Of a stretch of DNA of 7,631 nt, positions 1-7,094 are shown piece after piece. Each line of letters begins with the position of its first letter. Position 1 is the stretch's first letter. The translations under genes were made by a program, and so were the position numbers. The notes beneath the pieces are model-generated. The model was given only the letters and a program-made list of their open reading frames with translations, had not been told where the DNA came from and searched no databases. The DNA comes from Chloroflexota bacterium (lineage in GTDB: Bacteria > Chloroflexota > Anaerolineae > Anaerolineales > JACQED01), in contig JACQED010000607.1 in the NCBI GenBank assembly GCA_016200785.1, positions 1 through 7,631 on the forward strand, given 5' to 3'.

Positions 1-520
1 GTCGAAAGAGTTCGGCGGCGCGGACCAGGGCGGCCAATTGATCGGCCAGCAGGGCCAACCCCTCTTCGTCTTGCGGGCCGTACGCGGCCGGGCAGCTGGA
101 GGCGACCGTCAGCGCGCCGATGGCGCGGCCGGCGTCGCGGATGGGGACAGACAATTCCGCAACGGTCGCCCGATCCAGCGCCGACGTTGCCTCGCGGTTC
201 ACGGCAAAATCGTCCACCCGGCTGTGCCGGCCCCACAGCGCCGCCTGGCCCGGCGTGCTCTCCCCCATCGGCAAGTGATAACGAACCGCCGGAATTTGTG
301 AACGATCGGCGCCGGCCAGCGCGCACAGGGCCAGGTTGCCGCCGACGGGGTCAACCAGGTATACGGCCACCTTCTCGTAGCCCAGTTGGAGGTGCGCCAT
401 GTCGGCCGCCGACGAGAGCAACCCGGCCAGATCGGAAGCATGGCCGATCTGGCGAGCCAGCGCCTGCAAAACGGCGAGCAGGCGCGCGGTATAGGACTCG
501 AGGGCCGGGAATTCAGTCAT
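1..520 (-). CDS. GAF-domain signalling protein, N-terminal part (C-terminus outside window)
   Basis: The frame is open from an ATG at 520 to the window edge, giving 173 residues starting MTEFPALESYTARLL. Residues ~25-168 read as one GAF domain: a helical entry, then LGYEKVAVYLVDPVGGNLAL, a central GESTPGQAALWG segment, and the typical late strands ELSVPIRDAGRAIGALTV, ending in a helix (LLADQLAALVRAAELF) that normally leads into a further module. GAF domains are cytosolic small-molecule or redox sensor modules; the ligand cannot be told here. There is no signal peptide or membrane segment. The output domain (kinase, GGDEF, further GAFs) lies beyond the edge. An in-frame ATG at 535 would add five residues (MRRVA). 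I prefer 520 because aligning this leader with that of the upstream kinase gene places ATG 520 opposite the kinase start. Neither start has a clear Shine-Dalgarno sequence. The gene follows the kinase by 145 bp on the same strand but has its own promoter-like element. Being a GAF protein is fairly certain; the overall function is unknown. Confidence 0.85.
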   Translation of the reverse strand, partial: MTEFPALESYTARLLAVLQALARQIGHASDLAGLLSSAADMAHLQLGYEKVAVYLVDPVGGNLALCALAGADRSQIPAVRYHLPMGESTPGQAALWGRHSRVDDFAVNREATSALDRATVAELSVPIRDAGRAIGALTVASSCPAAYGPQDEEGLALLADQLAALVRAAELFR

Positions 521-532
521 TGCCACACGTCG

Positions 533-578
533 CATGATATGCGGAGCGGAGGGCGAAGTCCATAAAATCGGCGTAAAG
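533..578 (-). promoter_or_regulatory. Conserved promoter-like element upstream of the GAF-protein gene (copy 1)
   Basis: On the minus strand, 578 to 560 reads CTTTACGCCGATTTTATGG. It matches the element upstream of the kinase gene at 21 of the first 24 bases. An AT-rich CATAT (541-537) then a CATGCG (536-531) follow, at about the same distance as TAATAT and CATGCG in the other copy. The position just before the start codon and the conservation between two different genes suggest a promoter or operator. A CATATC -10 box would leave a very short leader, consistent with no visible Shine-Dalgarno. The sigma factor or regulator is unknown. Confidence 0.5.
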
Positions 579-585
579 CCTCTGG

Positions 586-683
586 CAGTCGTCAGTCGTC
601 AGTCATCAGTCGTCAGTCGTCAGTCGTCAGACTGCGGCGAGTGACTACTGACTACTGACTACTGACTACTGGCTACTGGCTAC
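586..683. repeat. Strand-switching heptamer tandem array 1
   Basis: Positions 586-630 hold six copies of CAGTCGT plus three bases (one copy is CAGTCAT). After an 11-base spacer (631-641), 642-683 holds six copies of TGACTAC (the last two TGGCTAC). The second half is nearly the reverse complement of the first, with one mismatch per seven bases, so single-stranded DNA or RNA could fold into a hairpin of more than 20 bp with an A-G mismatch every seven bases on the minus-strand transcript. The array overlaps the 3' end of the histidine kinase gene and supplies its TAG stop (666-668) and final codons. It may act as a transcript end, though no clean U-tract follows. Confidence 0.9.
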
Positions 684-3600
684 TGGGAGGCTGATGGTCA
701 AAGTGCTCCCCTGTCCTTCGCCGGCGCTGTGCAGCGTCACCGTGCCGCCCATCATCTCCGCCAATCGGCGCGAGATCGAGAGACCCAGCCCCGTGCCGCT
801 GTATTTGCGCGTCATGCTGCCGTCTACTTGAACGAACGGCTGAAACAGTTTCGCCTGCTTGTCGGACGGGATGCCGACGCCGGTATCCTCGACCACAATC
901 TGCATTTGGCCGTCGCCGTCCGAGTACGCCCGGACGGTGACGCCGCCGCGTTCGGTGAACTTGATCGCGTTGGCCACCAGGTTGATCAGAATCTGCCGCA
1001 CCTTGTCCGGGTCGGCCCAGACGAACGGGGCCGGGAGCGGGTGGACTTCCAGGCGAAGGCCCTTTTCTTCCGCCTGCGCCCGGCACAGGGCTTGAACCTC
1101 GGCCAGCAGCGGCGCCAGGTCGAAGGCCGCGGCCTGCACTTCCATCCTGCCGGCTTCGATCCTGGCGATGTCGAGCAGGTCGTTGACGATGGCCAACATA
1201 TGGCGCGACGACTCGCCGGCCATGCGGATGAATTTGCGCTCCTCATCCGGCGAGTCGCACAGGCCGTCGAGCACGACGCTCAAAGCGCCGAGGATGGCGG
1301 CCAAAGGCGTACGGAGTTCGTGCGAGGTATTGGCTAGAAACTCGCTCTTGAGTTGGCTGGCTTCTTCGGCGACCCGCCGGGCGCGCTCCAGGCTCTCCAG
1401 GAGTTGGGTGTTCTCCAGCGCCAGCGCCGCGCTCTCGGCAAAAGCCGTCAGGATGCGCCGGGCACGCTCGTCGAAAGCATCAGGCTCTCTACTCTGCAAA
1501 TCGAGAACGCCGATGAGGCGGCTGCCGATGTGCATCGGGACGGCAATCTCTGAGCGAGTATGAGGGTTGCCGACGAGATAGCGCGGGTCGGCGGCGACGT
1601 CGGGGGCGAAGACGATTTCGCCGGAGCGGGCCGCCGCTGCCATCAGGCCCGGGCCGTCCACCGGCAGGCTGTTGATCATGGAGGGCAGATCGCCGACAGA
1701 GGCAACCACTCTCAATTCATCCGCGGATCGCTCCTTCAAGGCCACGTTACAGTGGGTGAAGGCAAACTCCCCTGTCACGGCTCGCGCGATCTGCCCGGCC
1801 ACGACGGAGATCTCCTCGGTCGGGTTCAGCAATTGGGACGAGGCGCGGTAGAGCGCGGCGATCTCGGCGGCCTGTTGGGCCAGGGCCTCCGCCGCCGCGC
1901 GCTTGACCTCCAGTTCGCGTTGACGCTCCATCTCCGCGCCGACGCGCTGGGCAAAGATGGTGAGCAGTTGCACGTCGTCGTCGCTAAAGACTCGCCACCG
2001 ATCATCCATGACATTGAGCACGCCGATGACCCGGCCCGCGCTGTCCAGCACGGGAACGCCCAGATAGGTCTGCACGCCGAAGTCGCGCAGAAAAGCATCC
2101 TCGGGGAACAGATCGGCCGCCCGGTCGAACCGGCAGGGCCGGCGCTCGGCGGCGACGTTCTGGCACGGGGTGCCGCGCAGGGGATAGTCGCCGCCCCGGA
2201 TCACCCTTCCGTCGTGCCACATAGAGAGGATGTTCAGCCGGTCATCGGCCAGCCTCTCCACAGTGGCCCAGCCGGTGGCGAACTGTTCGGCCAGGATGGT
2301 CGCTACCCGGTCGAACACTTCCTGCGGATCGCCGGTGAGCAGGGCCGCCAGTTCGTACAACCGGCGCAATTGCGCGCTGCGGGCGGCGGTGGCCCCGAAC
2401 AAGCGCGCCTTTTCAATCGCCGTCGCCAACTGCCCGGCGATGGTCGTCAGCAGGCGCTCGTCAGCCTGGCTGAAGGCGTCGAATTGGGCGCTCTCGGCGT
2501 TGATCGCTCCCAGCACGCGCTCGCCGGCCTTGAGCGGGACACATAACTCGGAGCGAGTGTGCCGCGCGGCTTCCAGGTAGGTCGGCTCGCGGCTGACATC
2601 CGGCACTCGCTGCGGCTGGCCGGTCGCCACTGCCCGCCCCACCACTCCATAGCCGGCCGGGATGGTTCTCATCTGCATCTCGTCGAGGCTGTCCCGATAA
2701 GAGGGATGAACGCGCAGTTCGCCGGTGGCCTCGTCCGCCAATAGAACGCCGAAACTGGTGGGATAGAAGGTCGCGCCGACAATCTCGGTGGCCCGTTCGA
2801 TCAACGTATCTTCGTCAAAGGCCTCTGTCCCGACGACGGCGACGGCGTGCAGGGCGGTTAGTTCCTGAAGTTGCCGGTGGATGGCCTGGAACAGACGGGC
2901 GTTCTGCAGCGCCAGCGCGGCCTGGGCGGCAAACGCGGCCAGCCGCTCGCCGTGCCCGGGCCGGTAGAAGCCCGGCTCAACCTTGTCCAGCGAAAAGAAG
3001 GCGACGACCTGATCTCGCACGACGAGCGGCGCGCCGGCCCAGGAGCGAACGTGCGCCGAAGCCTCGACTTTTACCCAGCCGGGGTCGGCGGCCGTGTCGG
3101 GGATGACGAGCGGCCGGCCGGTCTCGGCCATCCGGCGCAAATTGGGCGTGGCGGCGAGCTCGAACGACAGGCCGGCAACGTCTCGAACAACCTGTTCGCC
3201 GAACTGCTCGTAGCCGCGCTGGCGGGCGACGCGGATGCGGCCCGTTTGCGCGTCGAGCAGCATGACGTTGCCCGAGTCAAATGGCGCCACCTTCGCGAGA
3301 TTCTCCAGCAGGCCGTCCAGCAGCGCATCGAAATCCAGGCTGGCGCTGAGGGCGGTGACCGCCTCGCGCAGCGCTTCAGCCAGTTCACGCTGCTCGCGCT
3401 CGGCCTCGAACAGCCGCGCCCGCTCGAGCGCCTGCGCCGTGTCGTTGGCGATGAGCGAGAGCAGGCGGACTTCGTCGTCCGTCCAGTCGCGCCGTGTCCG
3501 GCTACTGACACTCAATGTGCCAATGGCTTCTCCGTCCGCGAGCATCGGCACGAGCAGTGAAGAGACGACCCCCATCTGCGTGACCCACGGCGGCGTCTTA

Positions 3601-6452
3601 CAGCGCGTCTCGCGCGACTGGTCGGGGATGACAACCGGCGCGCCGGTGCGAATCGCGTAAGCGACGCCAGTGTTGGCCGTGAGCGGGAGCCGTTGGGCTT
3701 GCTGAGCGACCTCTGGCGGCCAACCCACGCCGGCCCGGCCGGAGTAAGTCTGAGCTTCGGCGTCAATCAGAACAATGGCCGCGAACTCAACCTTGAGCGC
3801 CTCGGCGGCCGCGCGCACCGCCACGTCCATCATCGCCTGGGCGCCGGTCTCGCTGAGCAGCGCCTGCGACAGTTTCAGCAGGGCCGCCTGTTCTTCGATG
3901 CGCTGCACCCGCATCTGTTCATACAGCCGGGCATTCTCGATGGCGACGGCGGCCTGATCGGCGACGGCAGTGAGTTGCGCGACATCCTCCGGCGAATAGG
4001 CATTGACCCGGACGTCTTCGACAGCCAACACGCCGACGACTTCACCGCGCAACTTGATCGGAATATCGGCCTCCGAGCGGCAGCCGGGCACGCCCGGCAC
4101 GTAGGCCGGCTCGAGGGTGACATCAGGCGTGATGTGCGCCTGGCCGGTGAGGACGGCCCGGCTGGACAATCCCTCCCCCAATTTGAGCCGGCTGTCGGGG
4201 CGCTGCAGAGCATGTCCATGGTAGGCGATCTCGAAGAGTTCCTCTCGCTCCCGGTCGAGCAGCAACACCGCCGCCGCGCCATAGCCCAGCGTCACGGACA
4301 CTTCGCGCACAATTGACTGGCACACCTCGCTCAATTGTGACAGCGAAGCAATTGCCCGGCCCACGGCATACAGGGCCTCCAGCCGCTGCAGGTTGCGCTG
4401 CGCCTCGGTGAACAACCGCGCCCGCTCGACCGCCACGCCGATCTGGTCGCCGACGGCGGTGAGCAGATTCAATTCGCTCTCCGTGAACACGCGGTCGGCG
4501 GGCGTGGTGACATTCAAGTTGCCCAGCGTCCGGCCCTCGACACGGATGGGCACGGCGGCATGATAGCGCAAGCCGCGCTTGTCGCCCTGCGCCAGCGCGA
4601 GACGCTCGCATTTCAGGATATTCCCCGCTTTCGTGAGATTTCCGGCAACCAACTGAAATTGGCAGGTGCAGCCGTACCAGCGCATGGCCGCGCGGTCGTT
4701 GGCTTCGAGCGCGGGGGGCAGGTTGCGCGCCGCCGCCAACTGGCTCTTGCCCGATTTGTCGAGCAGGACGATCCAACCGGACTCGGAGCCAGTCGTGTCC
4801 ATGATCGCGGCCAGGCTGCGATCCAGCGCCTCTTCCAGTCCGGCCGCGCGGTTGAGCGCTTCGGCGATGGTCTCGGGCGTGTGCGCCTCCTCGGCCCGCG
4901 CCTGCGCCTCGCGGATCAGGCGGCGCGTCGGGCGCATGTCGCGCGCCACGCCGACGACGGCCAACACGGCGCCATCGGCGCCGCGCACCACCGAGCCGTT
5001 GAAGACGACCGGCACGCGTTCGCCGGTCCGCGTGATCAGCGTCGTCTCGACCTCGCGCGCCGCGCCCTCGCGCACCAGCCGCGCCAGCCCGGTGCCCCGG
5101 AAGAAGGTGTCTTCTTCTTCTTCTTCTTCTTCTGCAAAGAACGTGCCAATCGGCTGACCGGCGACCTCGGCCGCGGTGCAGCCCAGCAATTCGAGCGCGG
5201 CGTGGTTCATCATGCGCACGGTGCCGTCCGGGTTGGCGACCACGACCGCGTCGAGCATGCTCTCGAAGACCAGGTCGGCTTCGGCCAGGTGCGCCAGCAT
5301 CGCGTTGCGCGTGCGGATCACTTCGCCGAACTCGTCGTCGGGCATCTCGGCTTCGGGGATCAGGCCGCCCAGCGCCCCGCCGCGCCCCGCCGCGAGGTTG
5401 GCCGCGGTCATCCGCCGCATCGGCCGGACGATGCGCCGGGCGAGCACACCCGTCATCAACAAGACGATCAGGCCAAAGCCGACGCCGAGGCCGATCAAGT
5501 TCTTCCACACCTCTCGCTGCAAGGCCTCCGCCGGGAGCGCCGCTTCGCTCAAGTCAATCTCGGAGATAATGACCCAGCCCATCTCGTCAATGAGCACCGA
5601 AGCCCCGCTGACCGGCACGCCGCGGTAGCCGGCGTACTCGCCGGTCATCCCTTCGCCCTGCTCAACTGTTCGGCGCACAGGCTCGGTGTTCACGGTCACA
5701 CGCAAGACCGCGTCGTCGAGGAAGCGCGACTCGGTGATCATCAACCTGTCTCGGTTGACGATGTAGGTCTCGCCGGTCTGGCCGGGGCGCACAAATTGAG
5801 TCGAGTCGCCCATGGCCAGAGCCCGACGGCCGGCAATGAGACTGCTGAGCGTCTGCGGATCGATCCGGTTGGCGATCATGCCCACGAGCGCGCCTGAGGT
5901 GCGGGAAGTCAGAGGAGCGGATACCACCCAGGTAGCCTGGCCGGTGACGTCGTCACGAAAGATGTCGCTGACGAAGACGGTCTGCCGGCCTTGCAGAAAA
6001 TAGTCGGCTGTCGAGTAGTCGTGGCCCACCCGAGAAGGGTCAGAGGAGGCAGCCACGCGCCCCGCTGGGTCGAGCACAAAGGTTTCGACCGCTTCGGGGA
6101 AGACGGAGGCTTTGTCGGCCAAATGTGTGTTCAGGGCAGCGGCAATGGTTCGCTGGCACTCGCCGCAAGCCCGGGCAGCGGCCCGCCCATCGCCGGCCAG
6201 CGCATCCATGCTATCCCGGATGAAGCCATCGGTGCTGAAGTCGAGCGAGCGACTCTTGAGATACGCCAGGAATTCGAGAACGTGGGCCTCTGCGCCGTCC
6301 GCCGCCGCCAACAGCCGGGCGTGGCTCTGTTCACGGATCTTGGCCGAGGCCTGTTGCAGGGTGACCCAGGCCACGGCCAGCCCGCAAACAAGCAGGGTGA
6401 GGAGGAAAGCGAGCAGGAGTTGGCGGCCGATCCGGGTGCGCAGGATTTCCAT
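666..6452 (-). CDS. Membrane sensor histidine kinase: dCache-HAMP-PAS-GAF x7-HisKA-HATPase_c (1928 aa)
   Basis: This is a very large inner-membrane sensor kinase. TM1 lies at ~10-32 and TM2 at ~317-337, bracketing a ~280-residue extracytoplasmic region that reads as a double Cache (YSTADYFLQG, GETYIVNRDRLMITESRF, GWVIISEID) and holds a CxxC (C96, C99). HAMP follows (~338-390, RIVRPMRR...DEFGEV), then PAS (~392-505) containing a seven-glutamate run (441-447). Seven GAF domains come next, at ~525-680, 690-845, 855-1015, 1020-1190, 1195-1350, 1358-1510 and 1525-1685, joined by ARLF-type signalling helices. HisKA has the phospho-acceptor His1711 in SHELRTP. HATPase_c shows the N box (NLVANAIKFT), G1 (DTGVGI, 1856-1861), F box (LFQPFVQVD) and G2 (GTGLGL, from 1886), so it looks catalytically intact. 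There is no receiver domain; the partner regulator is not in the window. GAF1 carries CxC plus a third Cys (595, 597, 615). The ATG at 6452 lacks a clear Shine-Dalgarno but follows a TAATAT box by about 20 bases. The last residues (VASSQ) and the stop lie in repeat array 1. Domain limits are by eye. Confidence 0.96.
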   Translation of the reverse strand: MEILRTRIGRQLLLAFLLTLLVCGLAVAWVTLQQASAKIREQSHARLLAAADGAEAHVLEFLAYLKSRSLDFSTDGFIRDSMDALAGDGRAAARACGECQRTIAAALNTHLADKASVFPEAVETFVLDPAGRVAASSDPSRVGHDYSTADYFLQGRQTVFVSDIFRDDVTGQATWVVSAPLTSRTSGALVGMIANRIDPQTLSSLIAGRRALAMGDSTQFVRPGQTGETYIVNRDRLMITESRFLDDAVLRVTVNTEPVRRTVEQGEGMTGEYAGYRGVPVSGASVLIDEMGWVIISEIDLSEAALPAEALQREVWKNLIGLGVGFGLIVLLMTGVLARRIVRPMRRMTAANLAAGRGGALGGLIPEAEMPDDEFGEVIRTRNAMLAHLAEADLVFESMLDAVVVANPDGTVRMMNHAALELLGCTAAEVAGQPIGTFFAEEEEEEEDTFFRGTGLARLVREGAAREVETTLITRTGERVPVVFNGSVVRGADGAVLAVVGVARDMRPTRRLIREAQARAEEAHTPETIAEALNRAAGLEEALDRSLAAIMDTTGSESGWIVLLDKSGKSQLAAARNLPPALEANDRAAMRWYGCTCQFQLVAGNLTKAGNILKCERLALAQGDKRGLRYHAAVPIRVEGRTLGNLNVTTPADRVFTESELNLLTAVGDQIGVAVERARLFTEAQRNLQRLEALYAVGRAIASLSQLSEVCQSIVREVSVTLGYGAAAVLLLDREREELFEIAYHGHALQRPDSRLKLGEGLSSRAVLTGQAHITPDVTLEPAYVPGVPGCRSEADIPIKLRGEVVGVLAVEDVRVNAYSPEDVAQLTAVADQAAVAIENARLYEQMRVQRIEEQAALLKLSQALLSETGAQAMMDVAVRAAAEALKVEFAAIVLIDAEAQTYSGRAGVGWPPEVAQQAQRLPLTANTGVAYAIRTGAPVVIPDQSRETRCKTPPWVTQMGVVSSLLVPMLADGEAIGTLSVSSRTRRDWTDDEVRLLSLIANDTAQALERARLFEAEREQRELAEALREAVTALSASLDFDALLDGLLENLAKVAPFDSGNVMLLDAQTGRIRVARQRGYEQFGEQVVRDVAGLSFELAATPNLRRMAETGRPLVIPDTAADPGWVKVEASAHVRSWAGAPLVVRDQVVAFFSLDKVEPGFYRPGHGERLAAFAAQAALALQNARLFQAIHRQLQELTALHAVAVVGTEAFDEDTLIERATEIVGATFYPTSFGVLLADEATGELRVHPSYRDSLDEMQMRTIPAGYGVVGRAVATGQPQRVPDVSREPTYLEAARHTRSELCVPLKAGERVLGAINAESAQFDAFSQADERLLTTIAGQLATAIEKARLFGATAARSAQLRRLYELAALLTGDPQEVFDRVATILAEQFATGWATVERLADDRLNILSMWHDGRVIRGGDYPLRGTPCQNVAAERRPCRFDRAADLFPEDAFLRDFGVQTYLGVPVLDSAGRVIGVLNVMDDRWRVFSDDDVQLLTIFAQRVGAEMERQRELEVKRAAAEALAQQAAEIAALYRASSQLLNPTEEISVVAGQIARAVTGEFAFTHCNVALKERSADELRVVASVGDLPSMINSLPVDGPGLMAAAARSGEIVFAPDVAADPRYLVGNPHTRSEIAVPMHIGSRLIGVLDLQSREPDAFDERARRILTAFAESAALALENTQLLESLERARRVAEEASQLKSEFLANTSHELRTPLAAILGALSVVLDGLCDSPDEERKFIRMAGESSRHMLAIVNDLLDIARIEAGRMEVQAAAFDLAPLLAEVQALCRAQAEEKGLRLEVHPLPAPFVWADPDKVRQILINLVANAIKFTERGGVTVRAYSDGDGQMQIVVEDTGVGIPSDKQAKLFQPFVQVDGSMTRKYSGTGLGLSISRRLAEMMGGTVTLHSAGEGQGSTLTISLPVASSQ
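5112..5132. repeat. In-frame TTC/GAA trinucleotide microsatellite in the PAS region of the kinase
   Basis: Seven perfect TTC units on the plus strand are GAA codons on the coding strand, encoding Glu441-Glu447 between GTFFA and DTFF in the PAS domain. Using only GAA is notable in this GC-rich gene and marks it as a true repeat. Slippage by one unit would keep the frame and change the length of the acidic loop. Confidence 0.9.
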
Positions 6453-6465
6453 GGCGGGTTGAGAC

Positions 6466-6518
6466 GCATGCGTATATTACCCGGGGGCAGAGCGCAATTC
6501 CATAAAAACGGCGTAAAG
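6466..6518 (-). promoter_or_regulatory. Conserved promoter-like element upstream of the histidine kinase (copy 2)
   Basis: On the minus strand, 6518 to 6500 reads CTTTACGCCGTTTTTATGG, followed by a GC-rich stretch, a TAATAT (6479-6474, a good -10-like hexamer) and CATGCG (6470-6465). The kinase ATG is at 6452, so a start of transcription near 6467 would give a leader of about 15 bases. The same element lies upstream of the GAF-protein gene. Its CTTT overlaps the U-tract of the cheW terminator, so termination and re-initiation sites are packed together. The role is inferred from position and conservation within the window. Confidence 0.55.
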
Positions 6519-6545
6519 AAATGCCCCGGCCGCATGGCCGGGGCA
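6515..6545 (-). terminator. Intrinsic terminator after cheW
   Basis: TGCCCCGGCC (6522-6531) and GGCCGGGGCA (6536-6545) form a perfect 10-bp GC-rich stem with a four-base loop (GCAT). On the minus strand it is followed at once by TTTCTTT (6521-6515). It lies 66 bases past the cheW stop and just upstream of the promoter-like element of the kinase, so it probably separates the MCP-cheW unit from the kinase unit. Confidence 0.8.
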
Positions 6546-6556
6546 AGGTAAGGCTG

Positions 6557-6602
6557 GTAGCAACGGCTTCAGCCGTTCTTGGACGGCTAAAGCCGCCACT
6601 AC
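6557..6602. repeat. Imperfect palindromic intergenic repeat (REP-like)
   Basis: The element starts GTAGCAACGGCT and ends AGCCGCCACTAC, which pair imperfectly. Inside are two smaller palindromes: AACGGCTTCAGCCGTT (6562-6577) and CGGCTAAAGCCG (6584-6595). The nested symmetry, the GGCTNNAGCC cores and the position right after a stop codon resemble dispersed palindromic repeats found in many large bacterial genomes. Only one copy is in the window, so dispersal is inferred. It could also add to transcript-end stability for cheW. Confidence 0.6.
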
Positions 6603-6610
6603 GAGGATTC

Positions 6611-7081
6611 TCAGGCCGCCATGGGCAGGCTGGCCGGTAGGCCGTGCAAGTTGGCCTGCTCCTGCACAGTGAGCACCCGGCCCAAGTCCAGCAGGATCAC
6701 CAGCCGTTCGGCCACTTTGGCGATGCCCTTGAGGAAGGCCGAGTCGACCGTGGTCACGATGGGCGACGGCGGCTCGATGGCCTCGGGGCTGACGCGCAGA
6801 ACTTCGCTGACCCCATCCACGACGATCCCCACCGTCGTCCCATTCATTTCCACGACGACGATGCGGGTGTCTTTGGTGGCCTCGCCGTTGGGCAGGCCGA
6901 AGCGTTTTCTCAAATCAATCACCGGCAGGACCTTGCCGCGCAGGTTCGTCACGCCCTCCACGAACTCGGGCGCGCGCGGCACGACGGTGATGGCCTGCAT
7001 CTTGATGATGCCTTCCACGGCGGCGATATCCACGCCGTAGTGTTCGTTCGCCAGGTCAAAAACGACCAGTTGTTGTTCCAT
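6611..7081 (-). CDS. cheW: CheW chemotaxis coupling protein
   Basis: This 156-residue protein is a stand-alone CheW, the cytosolic adaptor that links methyl-accepting receptors to the CheA kinase. The family signatures are all present: MEQQLVVFDLANEHYGVDI at the N-terminus (the usual strand and helix entry), VEGVTNLRGKVLPVIDLRKR (~42-61, the conserved NLRG core and hydrophobic strand), IVVVEMNGTTVGIVVDGVSEV (~73-93), and the final IAKVAERLVILLDLGRVL. The length is normal for CheW. I place the start at the ATG at 7081 because AGGAG lies seven bases upstream and the homology begins there. The frame stays open to an ATG at 7156, but those 25 residues would be translated heptamer repeat and are not family-like. 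The gene follows the MCP by 92 bp on the same strand, so the two are likely co-transcribed. A strong terminator follows. No CheA, CheB, CheR or CheY is in the window. Confidence 0.95.
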   Translation of the reverse strand: MEQQLVVFDLANEHYGVDIAAVEGIIKMQAITVVPRAPEFVEGVTNLRGKVLPVIDLRKRFGLPNGEATKDTRIVVVEMNGTTVGIVVDGVSEVLRVSPEAIEPPSPIVTTVDSAFLKGIAKVAERLVILLDLGRVLTVQEQANLHGLPASLPMAA

Positions 7082-7086
7082 GGGTG

Positions 7087-7093
7087 CGCTCCT
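7087..7093 (-). promoter_or_regulatory. Shine-Dalgarno site of cheW
   Basis: On the minus strand, AGGAG sits seven bases before the ATG at 7081 (AGGAG, CGCACCC, ATG). It is the only convincing ribosome binding site in the window and decides the cheW start against the upstream ATG at 7156. Confidence 0.8.
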
Positions 7094-7094
7094 G

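Noticed and set aside
586..683. Possible CRISPR array
   Set aside because: Units are only seven bases and contiguous, without unique spacers, and no cas gene is present.
1560..2546. Plus-strand open frame of 328 codons
   Set aside because: Antisense to GAF5-GAF7 of the kinase, with no recognisable domain. Long antisense frames are expected in GC-rich genes.
5372..5391. Two direct copies of GCGCCCCGCC in the HAMP region of the kinase
   Set aside because: Short, in GC-rich DNA, and coding for an ordinary Gly/Ala/Arg-rich HAMP connector; most likely chance or a small duplication.
4123..5508. Minus-strand open frame of 461 codons in another frame of the kinase gene
   Set aside because: Extremely Arg/Gly/Ala-rich and overlapping codons that encode clear HAMP, PAS and GAF motifs in the kinase frame.
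4560..5897. Plus-strand open frame of 445 codons
   Set aside because: It is antisense to the well-supported kinase, has low-complexity Arg/Ala/Gly composition and a poly-Phe run from the GAA repeat, and shows no family motif. It is a GC-rich shadow frame.
6495..6510. Sigma-54 type promoter in the conserved element
   Set aside because: GG and GC in TATGGAATTGC are only four bases apart, not the ~10 expected between the -24 and -12 elements.
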